DNA of 64,000 nucleotides from Pseudomonas aylmerensis (GCF_001702265.1 NZ_MAUE01000011.1:1-64000), one strand, 5' to 3'. Counted from the first letter of the stretch, positions 48,147 through 60,327 are shown. Numbers and translations are program-made. The notes: generated by a model not told the origin, from the sequence alone.

Positions 48147-48234
48147 TCTGGGAGCGGGCTTGCCCGCGATGACGGGGCACATTCAACATAAATTTCGACC
48201 GTTATACCGCTTTCGCCGGCAAGCCAGCGCCTGC
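48147..48234. repeat. Imperfect REPIN
   Basis: TGGGAGCGGGCTTGCCCGCG on the left and CGCCGGCAAGCCAGCGCCTG on the right form a divergent inverted pair between tusA and rlmM. Confidence 0.75.
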
Positions 48235-48242
48235 CTTTGATC

Positions 48243-49319
48243 TCAGCGGCCTTTAGATTTCTTTACATCGACCAACCGACGCAGGTGGCACGTCACTTCC
48301 TCGCGGTCGTGGTACAGCTGCTTGCAGCCAATCTCCACGCGGATGCCACGCGCCTTGAAGCCGTCCTCGATGCGCTCCAGCAAACGCTTCACTTCGGCGT
48401 AGCGCTGCTTCATCGGCAACTTCAGGTTGACCACCGCCTCGCGACAATGCCCTTCACCGATCCAGGTTTCCAGCAGGGCTGCGTTACGCGCCGGCTTTTC
48501 GACGATGTCGCAGACCATCCAGTCCACCGGCTGCTTGGGCACGAAGGTGAAGCCGTCAGCCATCAAGTGCTGCACCAGACCGGTGTCCATCAGGCTTTCG
48601 GCCATCGGGCCGTTGTCGATGGCGGTCACCAGCATGCCACGATTGACCAGTTGCCAGGTCCAGCCGCCGGGCGCTGCGCCGAGGTCGACGCCGGTCATGT
48701 CGCCGTGCAGGCGTTCATCCCACTGGTCGCGAGGGATGAAGTGGTGCCAAGCCTCTTCCAGCTTCAGGGTCGAGCGGCTGGGTGCTTCACGCGGAAACTT
48801 CAGGCGCGGGATGCCCATCGGCCACATTGCCGAGTTGTTCGACTCGGCCAGGCCCATGAACACTTCGCGGCCACTCTTGAAAGTCAGCAGCAGGCGCGGC
48901 TTGCTCGGGTCGTCCACCAGCTTGCCGGCATTGAGCAGGGCTTTGCGCAGGTGCACTTCGAATTTCTTGCAGAAGTTCGAGAGTTCCTTGCCGTCATTGG
49001 TGTCGACCATCTCCAGCCACAGGCTGCCGCACACCGGAAACTCGCGCAGGTGGGTGAGGATCACGCTGATGCGGTCGGTTTCCGGCAGGTCGATGAACAC
49101 CCCGCGCGCCCACTGCCTTGGGAAGATCAGCTCGGCAAAGCGCTGGCCGTGCATCAGGCGCTGGGCGCCGTCTTCTTCGGTGCAGACAAATTCGGCGCAG
49201 GCGCTGCCGGTCTTGGCCTTGGCGTAGCCGGAAACGTTCAGGCGCGCGGCGTGTTCCGCGATCTCGGAACAGACTTCGCCTTCAAAACCCGGGCGGCAGT
49301 GCATAAAAAGGGTGTTCAT
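48243..49319 (-). CDS. rlmM: 23S rRNA 2'-O-ribose methyltransferase
   Basis: RlmM (358 aa) methylates C2498 of 23S rRNA. The N-terminal THUMP-containing region (about 1-155) is followed by a Rossmann methyltransferase domain with the SAM-binding motif GVDLGAAPGGWTWQL near residue 212 and the K-D-K-E-type catalytic residues in MVCDIVEKPARN and AVVNLKLPMKQRY. CAGGAG lies before the ATG; a start six codons upstream lies within the ribosome-site region. It is divergent from acnA, with 190 bases between. Confidence 0.92.
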   Translation of the reverse strand: MNTLFMHCRPGFEGEVCSEIAEHAARLNVSGYAKAKTGSACAEFVCTEEDGAQRLMHGQRFAELIFPRQWARGVFIDLPETDRISVILTHLREFPVCGSLWLEMVDTNDGKELSNFCKKFEVHLRKALLNAGKLVDDPSKPRLLLTFKSGREVFMGLAESNNSAMWPMGIPRLKFPREAPSRSTLKLEEAWHHFIPRDQWDERLHGDMTGVDLGAAPGGWTWQLVNRGMLVTAIDNGPMAESLMDTGLVQHLMADGFTFVPKQPVDWMVCDIVEKPARNAALLETWIGEGHCREAVVNLKLPMKQRYAEVKRLLERIEDGFKARGIRVEIGCKQLYHDREEVTCHLRRLVDVKKSKGR

Positions 49320-49396
49320 CAACTCTCCTGGTAACACGCTTGCTGTAGCGCAAGGCCTGTCATGAAAACGCGCGCATGATAGCCGAGTTCGGAACC

Positions 49397-49425
49397 TTGG
49401 TTCTGTCCATAGAGTCCAGTAATTA
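49397..49425 (+). promoter_or_regulatory. Possible sigma-70 promoter for acnA
   Basis: TTGGTT and TAATTA with a 17-base spacer, about 85 bases before the acnA start. By eye only. Confidence 0.35.
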
Positions 49426-49509
49426 GCCAGCTACTGAAAACAGGGCTAGTTTGAAAGCTCTGTTCGTCCCGTCAGGTCCGTAGCCGTGCGGACCATAAGG
49501 AGTCATGTA

Positions 49510-52251
<2,742 letters not shown>

Positions 52252-52268
52252 GCAACCCTGCAAAACCA

Positions 52269-52362
52269 ACTGTGGGAGCGGGCTTGCTCGCGAATGCGGT
52301 GGATCAGTCAAGAATGTATCGACTGACACTCCGCATTCGCGGGCAAGCCCGCTCCCACAGTT
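52269..52362. repeat. REPIN
   Basis: ACTGTGGGAGCGGGCTTGCT and AGCGGGCTTGCCCGC-type complementary right arm (GCGGGCAAGCCCGCTCCCAC) with inner CGAATGCGG/CCGCATTCG, between acnA and the convergent lpxO. Confidence 0.93.
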
Positions 52363-52378
52363 TCGAGCGCATTTGAGA

Positions 52379-53317
52379 TCAGCCGAACAACCACTTCCAC
52401 AACAGCACCAGCACCACTACCGCCAGCACCGGCCGTGCAATGCGGTAGGCCTTGGGATGCTTGCGCTTCCACTGCTTGACCACACCGCTGAACTTGTCGC
52501 TGAAGGTCTTGCTCCAGGCGTACGCCTGGTTGATGCCGCCGACGCGCTCGTCATCGAGGTTCTGCGGCGCGGTGGCGCGGCCCAGTTGCTTGCTGACCCA
52601 GCGGTTGACGCGGGTCATCAGGCGGTTGCTCAAGGGGCGCTCGATGTCGCAGAACAGGATGACGCGGGTCTTTTCCGTCTCGTTCTTCACCCAGTGCACA
52701 TACGTTTCGTCGAACATCACGTCTTCACCGTCGCGCCAGGCGTACACCTGGCCATCGACGAAGATGCGGCAGTCGTCGGAGTTCGGCGTGGACAGGCCCA
52801 GGTGATAGCGCAGCGAACCGGCAAACGGGTCGCGGTGGGGGTTGAGGTGGCTGCCGCCTGGCAACAGCGCGAACATCGCGCCCTTGACGTTGGGGATGCT
52901 GCTCACCAGCGCCACGGTTTTCGGGCACAGCGCCTCGGCCGATGGCAGGGGTTTGTCGTACCACTTGAGGTAGAAACGCTTCCAGCCCTTCTTGAAGAAC
53001 GAACCGAACCCGGCGTCGTTGTTCTTTTCGGCGGCGCGGATGTACCCCTCGTCGAACAGGTGCATGGCCTCTTCGCGGATCACTTCCCAGTTGTCCTTGA
53101 GCACATCCAGTTCCGGGAATTTGCTGCGGTCCAGGTAGGGCTTGGACGGCACGGCGGAGAACAGGTACATCAGGGCGTTATACGGGGCGAACAGCGCCGA
53201 ATGGTTGACGAACTGGCGCAACATCGGCAAACGGGCCTTGCCGCGCAGGTGCACATACAGCGTGCTGCCGATAAACAACGCCAGCACCGACAGTTTGGCG
53301 GCCAAAGAAAAGGTCAT
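52379..53317 (-). CDS. lpxO: Lipid A hydroxylase LpxO-like (aspartyl/asparaginyl beta-hydroxylase fold)
   Basis: A 312-aa non-haem Fe(II)/2-oxoglutarate oxygenase. A membrane helix at each end (about 5-23 and 290-310) suggests anchorage at the inner membrane. The core has the iron and cosubstrate segments HLNPHRDPFAGSLRYHLGL, DGEDVMFDETYVHWVKNE and RVILFCDIERPL. In Pseudomonas and Salmonella LpxO adds a 2-hydroxyl to a secondary acyl chain of lipid A, altering outer-membrane stability. The family assignment is firm; the exact acyl chain is not. It is convergent with acnA. Confidence 0.88.
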   Translation of the reverse strand: MTFSLAAKLSVLALFIGSTLYVHLRGKARLPMLRQFVNHSALFAPYNALMYLFSAVPSKPYLDRSKFPELDVLKDNWEVIREEAMHLFDEGYIRAAEKNNDAGFGSFFKKGWKRFYLKWYDKPLPSAEALCPKTVALVSSIPNVKGAMFALLPGGSHLNPHRDPFAGSLRYHLGLSTPNSDDCRIFVDGQVYAWRDGEDVMFDETYVHWVKNETEKTRVILFCDIERPLSNRLMTRVNRWVSKQLGRATAPQNLDDERVGGINQAYAWSKTFSDKFSGVVKQWKRKHPKAYRIARPVLAVVVLVLLWKWLFG

Positions 53318-53734
53318 GCAGCAACTCCTGGAAATAAGCGCCTGGCCAACAGCAGACGTAGCAGCCGGCCATGATAAACAGTTGGGCCATTATGCAGAAG
53401 GCCCGAGCTGACCGGCTGACACAAATCAAACATTGCAAGCAACGCGGGTGGGGCAGCGGATCTCATATGGTGACTGGGCTTCCCGTGGTGGCCGAACCTG
53501 TTGTGGCTAGTGCGGGCTTATTGTGGTGAGCGGGCTTGCCCCGCGTTGGGGCGCGAAGCGGCCCTGAAACCATTCACCGCGTTCCTCCCTGCAAAAACCC
53601 GCTGGATTGATTGGGGCCGCTTCGCAGCCCAACGCGGGGCAAGCCCGCTCACCACAGGAAGCGAAAAGCGCGCTCACGACAAATCAACAATAAGCCTGCT
53701 CACCCCATCAAACCTGCTCACCACAAAACAACCA
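53318..53734. other. Intergenic region between lpxO and cysK
   Basis: A 417-base gap, most of it array C (53465-53742). The first 150 bases contain no recognisable element other than the presumed promoter region of lpxO. Confidence 0.5.
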
Positions 53735-53742
53735 TCAAGCCT
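53465..53742. repeat. Nested REP-derived inverted array C
   Basis: A core of TGGTGAGCGGGCTTGCCCCG-CGTTGGGGCGCGAAGC and its right complement (GCTTCGCAGCCCAACGCGGG with GCAAGCCCGCTCACCACA) is flanked outward by degenerate left arms (near 53468, 53487, 53503) and right arms (AAGCGCGCTCACGACA near 53666, AAGCCTGCTCACCCCA near 53693, AAACCTGCTCACCACA near 53710, AAGCCTGG near 53735). The final right arm overlaps the end of cysK. Confidence 0.75.
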
Positions 53743-54709
53743 GGTTTTCCTGCTCGGTAAACAAATCGCTGAACAGCATGCTCGACAGGTAGCGCTCACC
53801 GGAGTCCGGCAAAATGACTACGATAGTCTTGCCCTGCATTTCCGGCTTCTCCGCCAGACGCACGGCCACGGCCATCGCCGCCCCGCAGGAGATTCCGCAG
53901 AGGATGCCTTCTTCCTGCATCAGGCGCAGGGCCATGGCCTTGGACTCTTCGTCGGTCACCAGCTCCACGCGGTCGACCATCGACAAATCCAGGTTCTTCG
54001 GCACAAAACCGGCGCCAATGCCCTGGATCTTGTGCGAACTCGGCTTGATCTCTTCACCGGCCAGGGCCTGGGTGATCACCGGCGATACAAGCGGCTCCAC
54101 GGCCACCGACAGAATCGGCTTGCCCGCGGTGTTCTTGATATAGCGCGACACGCCGGTGATCGTGCCGCCGGTGCCCACGCCTGCGACCAGCACGTCGACG
54201 GCGCCATCGGTGTCATTCCAGATTTCCGGGCCGGTGGTTTTTTCGTGGATCGCCGGGTTGGCCGGGTTTTCGAACTGGCCTGGCATGAAGTACTGGGCCG
54301 GGTCACTGGCGACGATTTCAGCGGCTTTGGCGATGGCCCCTGGCATGCCCTTGGCCGGCTCGGTCAGCACCAGCTCGGCGCCGAGGGCCTTGAGCACCTT
54401 GCGGCGCTCGATACTCATCGACGCCGGCATGGTCAGCAGCAGCTTGTAGCCACGGGCAGCGGCAACGAACGCCAGGCCGATACCGGTGTTGCCGGAGGTA
54501 GGTTCGACGATGGTCATGCCCGGCTTGAGTTTGCCGGTGCTTTCGGCGTCCCAGATCATGTTTGCGCCAATGCGGCACTTCACCGAGTAACCCGGGTTAC
54601 GCCCTTCGATCTTGGCCAGGATGGTCACGCCACGCGGGGCGATGCGGTTGATCTGGACCAGGGGCGTGTTACCGATGGAGTGCGCGTTGTCTGCAAAGAT
54701 GCGGCTCAT
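53735..54709 (-). CDS. cysK: Cysteine synthase A
   Basis: CysK (324 aa) condenses O-acetylserine with sulfide, the last step of cysteine synthesis. PLP-binding lysine in [13 protein letters not shown] near residue 44, the TSGNTGIG substrate loop, the phosphate loop [11 protein letters not shown] and the C-terminal [11 protein letters not shown] are all present. The CysK (not CysM) type is judged from the N-terminus and length. It is divergent from the DUF748 gene; the end overlaps the last arm of array C. Confidence 0.93.
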   Translation of the reverse strand: MSRIFADNAHSIGNTPLVQINRIAPRGVTILAKIEGRNPGYSVKCRIGANMIWDAESTGKLKPGMTIVEPTSGNTGIGLAFVAAARGYKLLLTMPASMSIERRKVLKALGAELVLTEPAKGMPGAIAKAAEIVASDPAQYFMPGQFENPANPAIHEKTTGPEIWNDTDGAVDVLVAGVGTGGTITGVSRYIKNTAGKPILSVAVEPLVSPVITQALAGEEIKPSSHKIQGIGAGFVPKNLDLSMVDRVELVTDEESKAMALRLMQEEGILCGISCGAAMAVAVRLAEKPEMQGKTIVVILPDSGERYLSSMLFSDLFTEQENQA

Positions 54710-54833
54710 GACGGGTCCTTAAGGCAATTTCAAGAAGGTCACAAGGGTATGCCTCGTCCACCAAGGCGTCCAGTCAGAGGAACGTTGCGCCCACCCGGGC
54801 GGTCCATCGCCTATACCGTTGGAGAACCTGACC

Positions 54834-55910
54834 ATGAGACGTCGCTACAGTTGGCCACTCTGGACCTTCGCCGCCCTGGTGGTGGTGCTGGTTGCTATCG
54901 ACCTGGCCCTGCCCTACCTGGTGCGCAACTATTTGAATGACAAACTCGCCGACATGGGCGACTACCGTGGCCAGGTCACCGACGTGGACGTGGCCCTGTG
55001 GCGCGGCGCGTACAGGATCAACGGCCTGCAGATCGTCAAGGTCGACGGCAAGGTGCCGGTACCGTTCGTCAAGGCGCCGTTGATCGACCTGGCAGTGAGC
55101 TGGCATTCGCTGTGGTACGACCATGCGGTGGTGGCTGAGGTGCAGTTCGTCAATCCCGAGGTCAATTTCGTCGATGGCGGGGCCAACAAGCAGGCGTCCC
55201 AGACCGGTAAAGGCACCGACTGGCGCGCGCAATTGAGCAAACTGCTGCCGATCACCCTCAACGAAGTGCGCATCCAGGACGGCAAGATCGCCTTCCACAA
55301 CTTCAGCTCCAAACCGCCGGTGAACATCAATGCCACGTCGGTCAACGCCAGCTTCTATAACCTCACCAACGTGGTCGACGTCAAAGGCAAGCGCGATGCC
55401 CGCTTCGACGGCAAGGCCCTGCTGCAAGGCCAGGCGCCCCTGGAAGCGACCGCCACGTTTGACCCGCTGAGCAACTTCGAAGACTTCGAATTCCGCTTTC
55501 GCGCCAGGGACCTGCAACTGCGCCGCATGAATGATTTCGCGTCGGCGTACGGCAAGTTCGACTTCAAGGCCGGTACCGGTGATGTGGTGATCGAGGCCCA
55601 GGCGGAAAAAGGCCAGTTGACCGGCTACATCAAGCCGCTGATGCGCAATGTGGAAGTCTTCGATTGGCAACAGGACGTCGAAAACAAGGACAAGAACATC
55701 TTCCGCTCGATCTGGGAGGCCGTAGTCGGCGCCAGCGAGACGGTGCTGAAGAACCAGGCCAAGAACCAGTTCGCCACCCGCGTGGAGCTGAGTGGCAGCG
55801 TGCATCAGCAGAATGTCAGCGCGTTCTCCGCGTTTTTGGCGATTTTGCGCAATGGCTTCATCCAGGCATTCAACGCGCGCTATGAACAACCCAAGCCATC
55901 GGCGGATTGA
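54834..55910 (+). CDS. DUF748 (AsmA-like) membrane-anchored protein
   Basis: A 358-aa protein with one N-terminal membrane helix (SWPLWTFAALVVVLVAIDLALPYL, residues 6-25 approximately) followed by a beta-rich periplasmic region of the DUF748/AsmA-like type, with DLAVSWHSLWYDHAVVAEV and the helical C-terminus. Related proteins span the periplasm and take part in lipid transport or outer-membrane homeostasis. AGAACC follows GGAG before the ATG. It lies 99 bases upstream of the MoxR/VWA pair, and the same three-gene order follows cysK in P. aeruginosa, from memory. Confidence 0.85.
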   Translation: MRRRYSWPLWTFAALVVVLVAIDLALPYLVRNYLNDKLADMGDYRGQVTDVDVALWRGAYRINGLQIVKVDGKVPVPFVKAPLIDLAVSWHSLWYDHAVVAEVQFVNPEVNFVDGGANKQASQTGKGTDWRAQLSKLLPITLNEVRIQDGKIAFHNFSSKPPVNINATSVNASFYNLTNVVDVKGKRDARFDGKALLQGQAPLEATATFDPLSNFEDFEFRFRARDLQLRRMNDFASAYGKFDFKAGTGDVVIEAQAEKGQLTGYIKPLMRNVEVFDWQQDVENKDKNIFRSIWEAVVGASETVLKNQAKNQFATRVELSGSVHQQNVSAFSAFLAILRNGFIQAFNARYEQPKPSAD

Positions 55911-56009
55911 GCCTGACCGGCCATTCAGAGACTGAATAACCCGTCTGCGTTCACAGTCGCCGGGGCCGCGCGGTATAGTCCGGGCATTGATGAATTCGAG
56001 GAATGACCG

Positions 56010-56855
56010 ATGAAGTTCGAAGGCACCCAGGCCTACGTTGCCACCGATGACCTGAAACTGGCCGTCAACGCTGCCATTACCCTGGAGCGTCCGCTGCTGG
56101 TCAAGGGTGAGCCCGGCACCGGCAAGACCATGCTCGCCGAGCAACTGGCCGAATCCTTCGGTGCCAAGCTGATCACCTGGCACATCAAGTCTACCACCAA
56201 GGCCCACCAGGGCCTGTATGAGTACGACGCGGTCAGCCGCCTGCGCGACTCGCAACTGGGCGTGGACAAGGTGCACGACGTGCGCAACTACCTGAAGAAA
56301 GGCAAGCTGTGGGAGGCGTTCGAGTCCGAAGAGCGCGTGATCCTGCTGATCGATGAAATCGACAAGGCCGACATCGAGTTCCCCAACGACCTGTTGCAGG
56401 AACTCGACAAGATGGAGTTCTACGTCTACGAAATCGACGAGACCATCAAGGCGAAGAAACGCCCGATCATCATCATTACCTCCAACAATGAAAAAGAGCT
56501 CCCGGACGCCTTCCTGCGCCGCTGCTTCTTCCACTACATCGCCTTCCCCGACCGCACCACCCTGCAAAAGATCGTCGATGTGCACTACCCCGACATCAAG
56601 AAGGACCTCGTCAGCGAAGCGCTGGACGTGTTCTTCGATGTGCGCAAGGTGCCGGGCCTGAAGAAGAAACCTTCCACCTCCGAATTGGTGGACTGGCTCA
56701 AGCTGCTGATGGCCGACAATATCGGCGAAGCGGTGCTGCGCGAGCGCGACCCCACCAAGGCGATCCCGCCGCTGGCCGGTGCCTTGGTGAAGAACGAGCA
56801 AGACGTGCAACTGCTTGAACGTCTGGCATTCATGAGCCGTCGCGGTAATCGATAA
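56010..56855 (+). CDS. MoxR-type AAA+ ATPase
   Basis: A 281-aa AAA+ protein. Walker A KGEPGTGKTMLAEQL (near residue 33), Walker B VILLIDEIDKAD, sensor 1 in IIITSNNEKELPDAF and the arginine finger/sensor 2 in RRCFFHYI. MoxR ATPases act as chaperones with a VWA-domain partner, which is encoded next and overlaps by one base (TAATG). The substrate complex is unknown. A third partner is not evident other than the DUF748 protein upstream. Confidence 0.93.
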   Translation: MKFEGTQAYVATDDLKLAVNAAITLERPLLVKGEPGTGKTMLAEQLAESFGAKLITWHIKSTTKAHQGLYEYDAVSRLRDSQLGVDKVHDVRNYLKKGKLWEAFESEERVILLIDEIDKADIEFPNDLLQELDKMEFYVYEIDETIKAKKRPIIIITSNNEKELPDAFLRRCFFHYIAFPDRTTLQKIVDVHYPDIKKDLVSEALDVFFDVRKVPGLKKKPSTSELVDWLKLLMADNIGEAVLRERDPTKAIPPLAGALVKNEQDVQLLERLAFMSRRGNR

Positions 56856-58033
56856 TGTTGCTCAACCTGTTCAATGAAATGCGCGCAGCCAAGGTGCCGG
56901 TCTCGGTGCGCGAGCTGCTCGACCTGATCAACGCGCTGAAACAGCGCGTGACCTTCGCCGACATGGACGAGTTCTACTACTTGGCCCGGACGATCCTGGT
57001 CAAGGACGAACGGCATTTCGACAAGTTCGACCGAGCCTTCGGCGCCTACTTCAACGGCCTCGAAAAGCTCGACGACCACCTGCAGGCGCTGATCCCCGAA
57101 GACTGGCTGCGCAAGGAATTCGAACGCTCGCTGAGCGACGAGGAACGCGCGCAGATCCAGTCCCTCGGCGGCCTCGACAAGCTGATCGAGGCGTTCAAGC
57201 AACGCCTGGAAGAACAGAAGGAACGCCACGCCGGCGGCAATAAGTGGATCGGCACCGGCGGTACCAGCCCGTTCGGCTCCGGCGGCTACAACCCGGAAGG
57301 CATTCGCGTCGGCGACGCCGGCAAACGCCAGGGCAAGGCCGTCAAGGTCTGGGACCAGCGCGAGTACAAGAACCTCGACGACCAGGTGGAACTGGGCACG
57401 CGCAACATCAAGATCGCCCTGCGCCGCCTGCGCAAATTCGCGCGCCAGGGTGCGGCCGAAGAGCTGGATATCGACGGCACCATCGACCACACCGCCCGCG
57501 ACGCCGGGCTGCTGAACATCCAGATGCGCCCGGAGCGGCGCAACACCATCAAGCTGTTGTTGCTGTTCGACATCGGCGGCTCGATGGACGCCCATGTGAA
57601 GATCTGCGAGGAACTGTTCTCGGCATGCAAGACCGAGTTCAAGCACCTGGAGTACTTCTACTTCCACAACTTCGTGTACGAGTCGGTCTGGAAGAACAAC
57701 CAGCGCCGCACCTCGGAGCGCACTTCCACCCAGGACCTGCTGCACAAGTACGGCGCCGACTACAAAGTGATCTTTATCGGTGACGCGTCGATGGCGCCGT
57801 ATGAGATCACCCAGGCCGGCGGCAGCGTCGAGCATTGGAATGAAGAGCCAGGGTACGTGTGGATGCAGCGCTTCATGGCCAAGTACAAGAAGCTGATCTG
57901 GATAAACCCGTACCCGAAAGACACCTGGGGCTATACCGCATCGACGGGGATTGTGCGCGAGTTGGTCGAAGACCAGATGTACCCGCTGACGCTGCGCGGG
58001 CTGGAAGAAGGGATGCGCTTCCTGTCCAAGTGA
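56855..58033 (+). CDS. VWA-domain protein (CoxE-like), partner of MoxR ATPase
   Basis: A 392-aa cytosolic protein with an N-terminal helical half (about 1-175, ending in a Gly-rich stretch GTGGTSPFGSGGYNPEG) and a C-terminal VWA domain. The metal-binding MIDAS site reads LLLLFDIGGSMDAH: DxGxS instead of the classical DxSxS, which is usual for this CoxE-like group. Its function is presumably to recruit the MoxR ATPase to a client. It begins on the last base of the moxR stop codon, so the pair is translationally coupled. Confidence 0.92.
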   Translation: MLLNLFNEMRAAKVPVSVRELLDLINALKQRVTFADMDEFYYLARTILVKDERHFDKFDRAFGAYFNGLEKLDDHLQALIPEDWLRKEFERSLSDEERAQIQSLGGLDKLIEAFKQRLEEQKERHAGGNKWIGTGGTSPFGSGGYNPEGIRVGDAGKRQGKAVKVWDQREYKNLDDQVELGTRNIKIALRRLRKFARQGAAEELDIDGTIDHTARDAGLLNIQMRPERRNTIKLLLLFDIGGSMDAHVKICEELFSACKTEFKHLEYFYFHNFVYESVWKNNQRRTSERTSTQDLLHKYGADYKVIFIGDASMAPYEITQAGGSVEHWNEEPGYVWMQRFMAKYKKLIWINPYPKDTWGYTASTGIVRELVEDQMYPLTLRGLEEGMRFLSK

Positions 58034-58075
58034 TGCAGGCCTGTAGACGATGGTATCGGCTACAGGCAACTTCAC

Positions 58076-58618
58076 TCAGCAGTGCTCGCTGTCGATCCAG
58101 GCAAACTTGAGGAACAGCGCAGCGAACTGTTTGACCAGTTCCGAATCCTGACGGTCGACTTTCCCATCATTGTTGACGTCCTGGTTGATCGAGACAGTGC
58201 TCCCCCGACCATTACCGTCGCTGTACACCGCCGCCGAATAGACAATGGTTTCATCTCGGGGCGCCCCTTCCCCTTGATGAAAGTGCAAGCGCACCGTGTC
58301 GGGAATCCCGTTGTTATCAAAGTCCCCGGCAAATACCTTCAGGTACTTGTCGAAGGGTTCGTCGAGGCTGAACCATTCGAACGCCAGGAACAGCTGGGCA
58401 AACTCAAGGGCCATCTCCCGGTCCACGGCGTCGACAATACCGTCCTGATTGAGATCGTCCGTAATGACCCAGTCGAACTTGCCGTTTTCGGTGATATCGA
58501 ACGCCGTCGCCCGGTGGACAAGCGCGGGGGCTTGGGAGTCGTCATAGAACTCCAGATAGACCACGTCGGGAATATCGTTATCGAACACATCTTGGGCAAA
58601 TATCTTCAAATAGCGCAT
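58076..58618 (-). CDS. Internally duplicated protein with dockerin-like Ca-binding loops
   Basis: A 180-aa acidic protein without signal peptide or membrane segment. It consists of two similar halves. Each half starts YLKIFAQDVFDNDIPDVVYL / YLKVFAGDFDNNGIPDTVRL and ends with a loop DLNQDGIVDAVD / DVNNDGKVDRQD and FAQLFLAFEW / FAALFLKFAW. The DxNxDGxxDxxD loops match dockerin/EF-hand calcium ligands, so about four Ca-binding loops are predicted. I do not recognise a family. AGG lies about eight bases before the ATG. Its neighbours suggest no role. Confidence 0.7.
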   Translation of the reverse strand: MRYLKIFAQDVFDNDIPDVVYLEFYDDSQAPALVHRATAFDITENGKFDWVITDDLNQDGIVDAVDREMALEFAQLFLAFEWFSLDEPFDKYLKVFAGDFDNNGIPDTVRLHFHQGEGAPRDETIVYSAAVYSDGNGRGSTVSINQDVNNDGKVDRQDSELVKQFAALFLKFAWIDSEHC

Positions 58619-58714
58619 GGCAAAACCTGACTAGGGGATGGACCTATCAAGATTTGCATGACTGCACTCAAGCAGCGAAGACGACAAACGCTGGCACTCC
58701 CGTAGGAGTTTTCT

Positions 58715-59626
58715 TTACGCGGTAAACCTGCGCAGATACGCCACATGCTGCCGATGCGCCGTCTCCTGCACCACCGGCGCCAACCTGACATTTTCCCCCG
58801 GCAGGCACTGCGCCAGTCGCGCCAGCGCCAACGGCGTCAACGCGCCCAGGCGTGGATACCCGCCAATGGTCTGCCGGTCATTGAGCAACACAATCGGCTG
58901 TCCATCCGGTGGCACCTGGATGGCCCCCAACGGAATCCCTTCGGAAATCAATGACGGCCCCTGGTACTGCAACGGCGTGCCCAACAGGCGCATGCCCATG
59001 CGGTCGGCGCGGCTGTCCAGCGCCCATTCGGTATTGAAGGCATCGAACAGGCTCTGGCCGCTGAACTGGCCGATCTGTGCACCGACGATCACGTCCAGCG
59101 GCCCCTTGGCGGGCAGGACTGAATCGCTCAGCACTTTCATTGCACCGCCGGTCCCGGAATAGCTCAACCGCGCGCCTTCGAGCAACGCCCTGCCGAAGCC
59201 ATCCAGCCCGCCCAACTCCTCGCGCACCACCGTGGCACAACTGCCCAGCACCTGCGGCGCATCAAAGCCGCCCGGCGCCGCCAGGTAGGCCCTGGCCCCG
59301 CTGAAAGGCTGGGTAAAGCGCAGGCGCTGGCCCTTTTGCAGGATGAAACTGCGGCCGGGGCTGATGGCGCGTTCGTCGATGTACGCACCCAGGTCCGCAC
59401 CGGCCAAGGCCAGCAGGCAATATTCCTCGGCCTGCACGGTAAAACCGCCGAGGGTGATTTCCACCACCGGCGCATCCAGCGCATTGCCCAGCAACCAATT
59501 GGCCCAGGACATCGACACCCAATCCAGCGCACCGCCCTGGGTCACGCCCAGGTGGCGCACGCCAAAGCGGCCGGCGTCCTGCAACAGGCACAGCGGCGTG
59601 CTGGCCTCGATCAACAAGCGGCTCAT
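58715..59626 (-). CDS. pxpC: 5-oxoprolinase subunit C
   Basis: A 303-aa protein of the biotin-dependent carboxyltransferase-like family (KipA/PxpC). With PxpA and PxpB it cleaves 5-oxoproline to glutamate with ATP. It begins [22 protein letters not shown] and contains HLGVTQGGALDWVSMSWANWLLGN and YLAAPGGFDAPQVLGS, family marks. It overlaps pxpB by four bases (ATGA). The order here is pxpA-pxpB-pxpC. Confidence 0.9.
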   Translation of the reverse strand: MSRLLIEASTPLCLLQDAGRFGVRHLGVTQGGALDWVSMSWANWLLGNALDAPVVEITLGGFTVQAEEYCLLALAGADLGAYIDERAISPGRSFILQKGQRLRFTQPFSGARAYLAAPGGFDAPQVLGSCATVVREELGGLDGFGRALLEGARLSYSGTGGAMKVLSDSVLPAKGPLDVIVGAQIGQFSGQSLFDAFNTEWALDSRADRMGMRLLGTPLQYQGPSLISEGIPLGAIQVPPDGQPIVLLNDRQTIGGYPRLGALTPLALARLAQCLPGENVRLAPVVQETAHRQHVAYLRRFTA

Positions 59627-60327
59627 GCCTGCGCCTCCAACGGCGTGTCATCGCCACCCAGGTGGATAAATTCCGCGTGATCGACGGCTTCAAAACGCAC
59701 CGTATCACCGGGTTGCATCAGGCTGTAGCCGTCGCGTTCGCGGTCGAACAGCTTGGCCGGGGTGCGGCCGATCAGGTTCCAGCCGCCGGGAGATACCACC
59801 GGGTAGGCGGCCGTTTGCCGCTCGGCGATGCCGACGCTGCCGGCCGCCACGCGTTTGCGCGGGGTACTCAGGCGTGGTGTGGCGAGGATTTCGTCGACCA
59901 GCCCCATAAAGGCAAAACCGGGGGCGAAGCCAAGGGCGAATACCTGGTATTGGTGGGCACTGTGACGACGGATCACTTCATCGACAGCCAAGCCACTGCG
60001 CTGGGCGAGCAATGTCAGCTCAGGGCCGACGCTCGGGTCGTACCACACCGGCAGCACATGGCACTGGCCGCCGCCCTGGGCTTGGGGTTGCAGGTCAGTC
60101 AGGGCTTCGTCGATCAACGCGCGGGCCTGGGACGGGCTCAACGCGGTGAGGTCGTAATGCACCATCAACGTGGTGTAGGACGGCACCAGGTCGACCAGCG
60201 CGGACCCGAAACCGCTGCGCAAGCGCTGGGTGGCGGCGAGCATCCACGGCATGTTGGCTTCGGCAATCACGTCAAACAGACGCACCATCAGCGCGTCGAT
60301 GGCCACCACTTCAATGCGTGGCTTCAT
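59623..60327 (-). CDS. pxpB: 5-oxoprolinase subunit B
   Basis: A 234-aa protein of the KipI/PxpB family (allophanate hydrolase subunit 1 fold). The catalytic-type segments [36 protein letters not shown] and [12 protein letters not shown] are present. It starts at the ATG overlapping the pxpA stop by four bases and ends with the ATGA that begins pxpC, so the three subunits are coupled. Confidence 0.91.
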   Translation of the reverse strand: MKPRIEVVAIDALMVRLFDVIAEANMPWMLAATQRLRSGFGSALVDLVPSYTTLMVHYDLTALSPSQARALIDEALTDLQPQAQGGGQCHVLPVWYDPSVGPELTLLAQRSGLAVDEVIRRHSAHQYQVFALGFAPGFAFMGLVDEILATPRLSTPRKRVAAGSVGIAERQTAAYPVVSPGGWNLIGRTPAKLFDRERDGYSLMQPGDTVRFEAVDHAEFIHLGGDDTPLEAQA

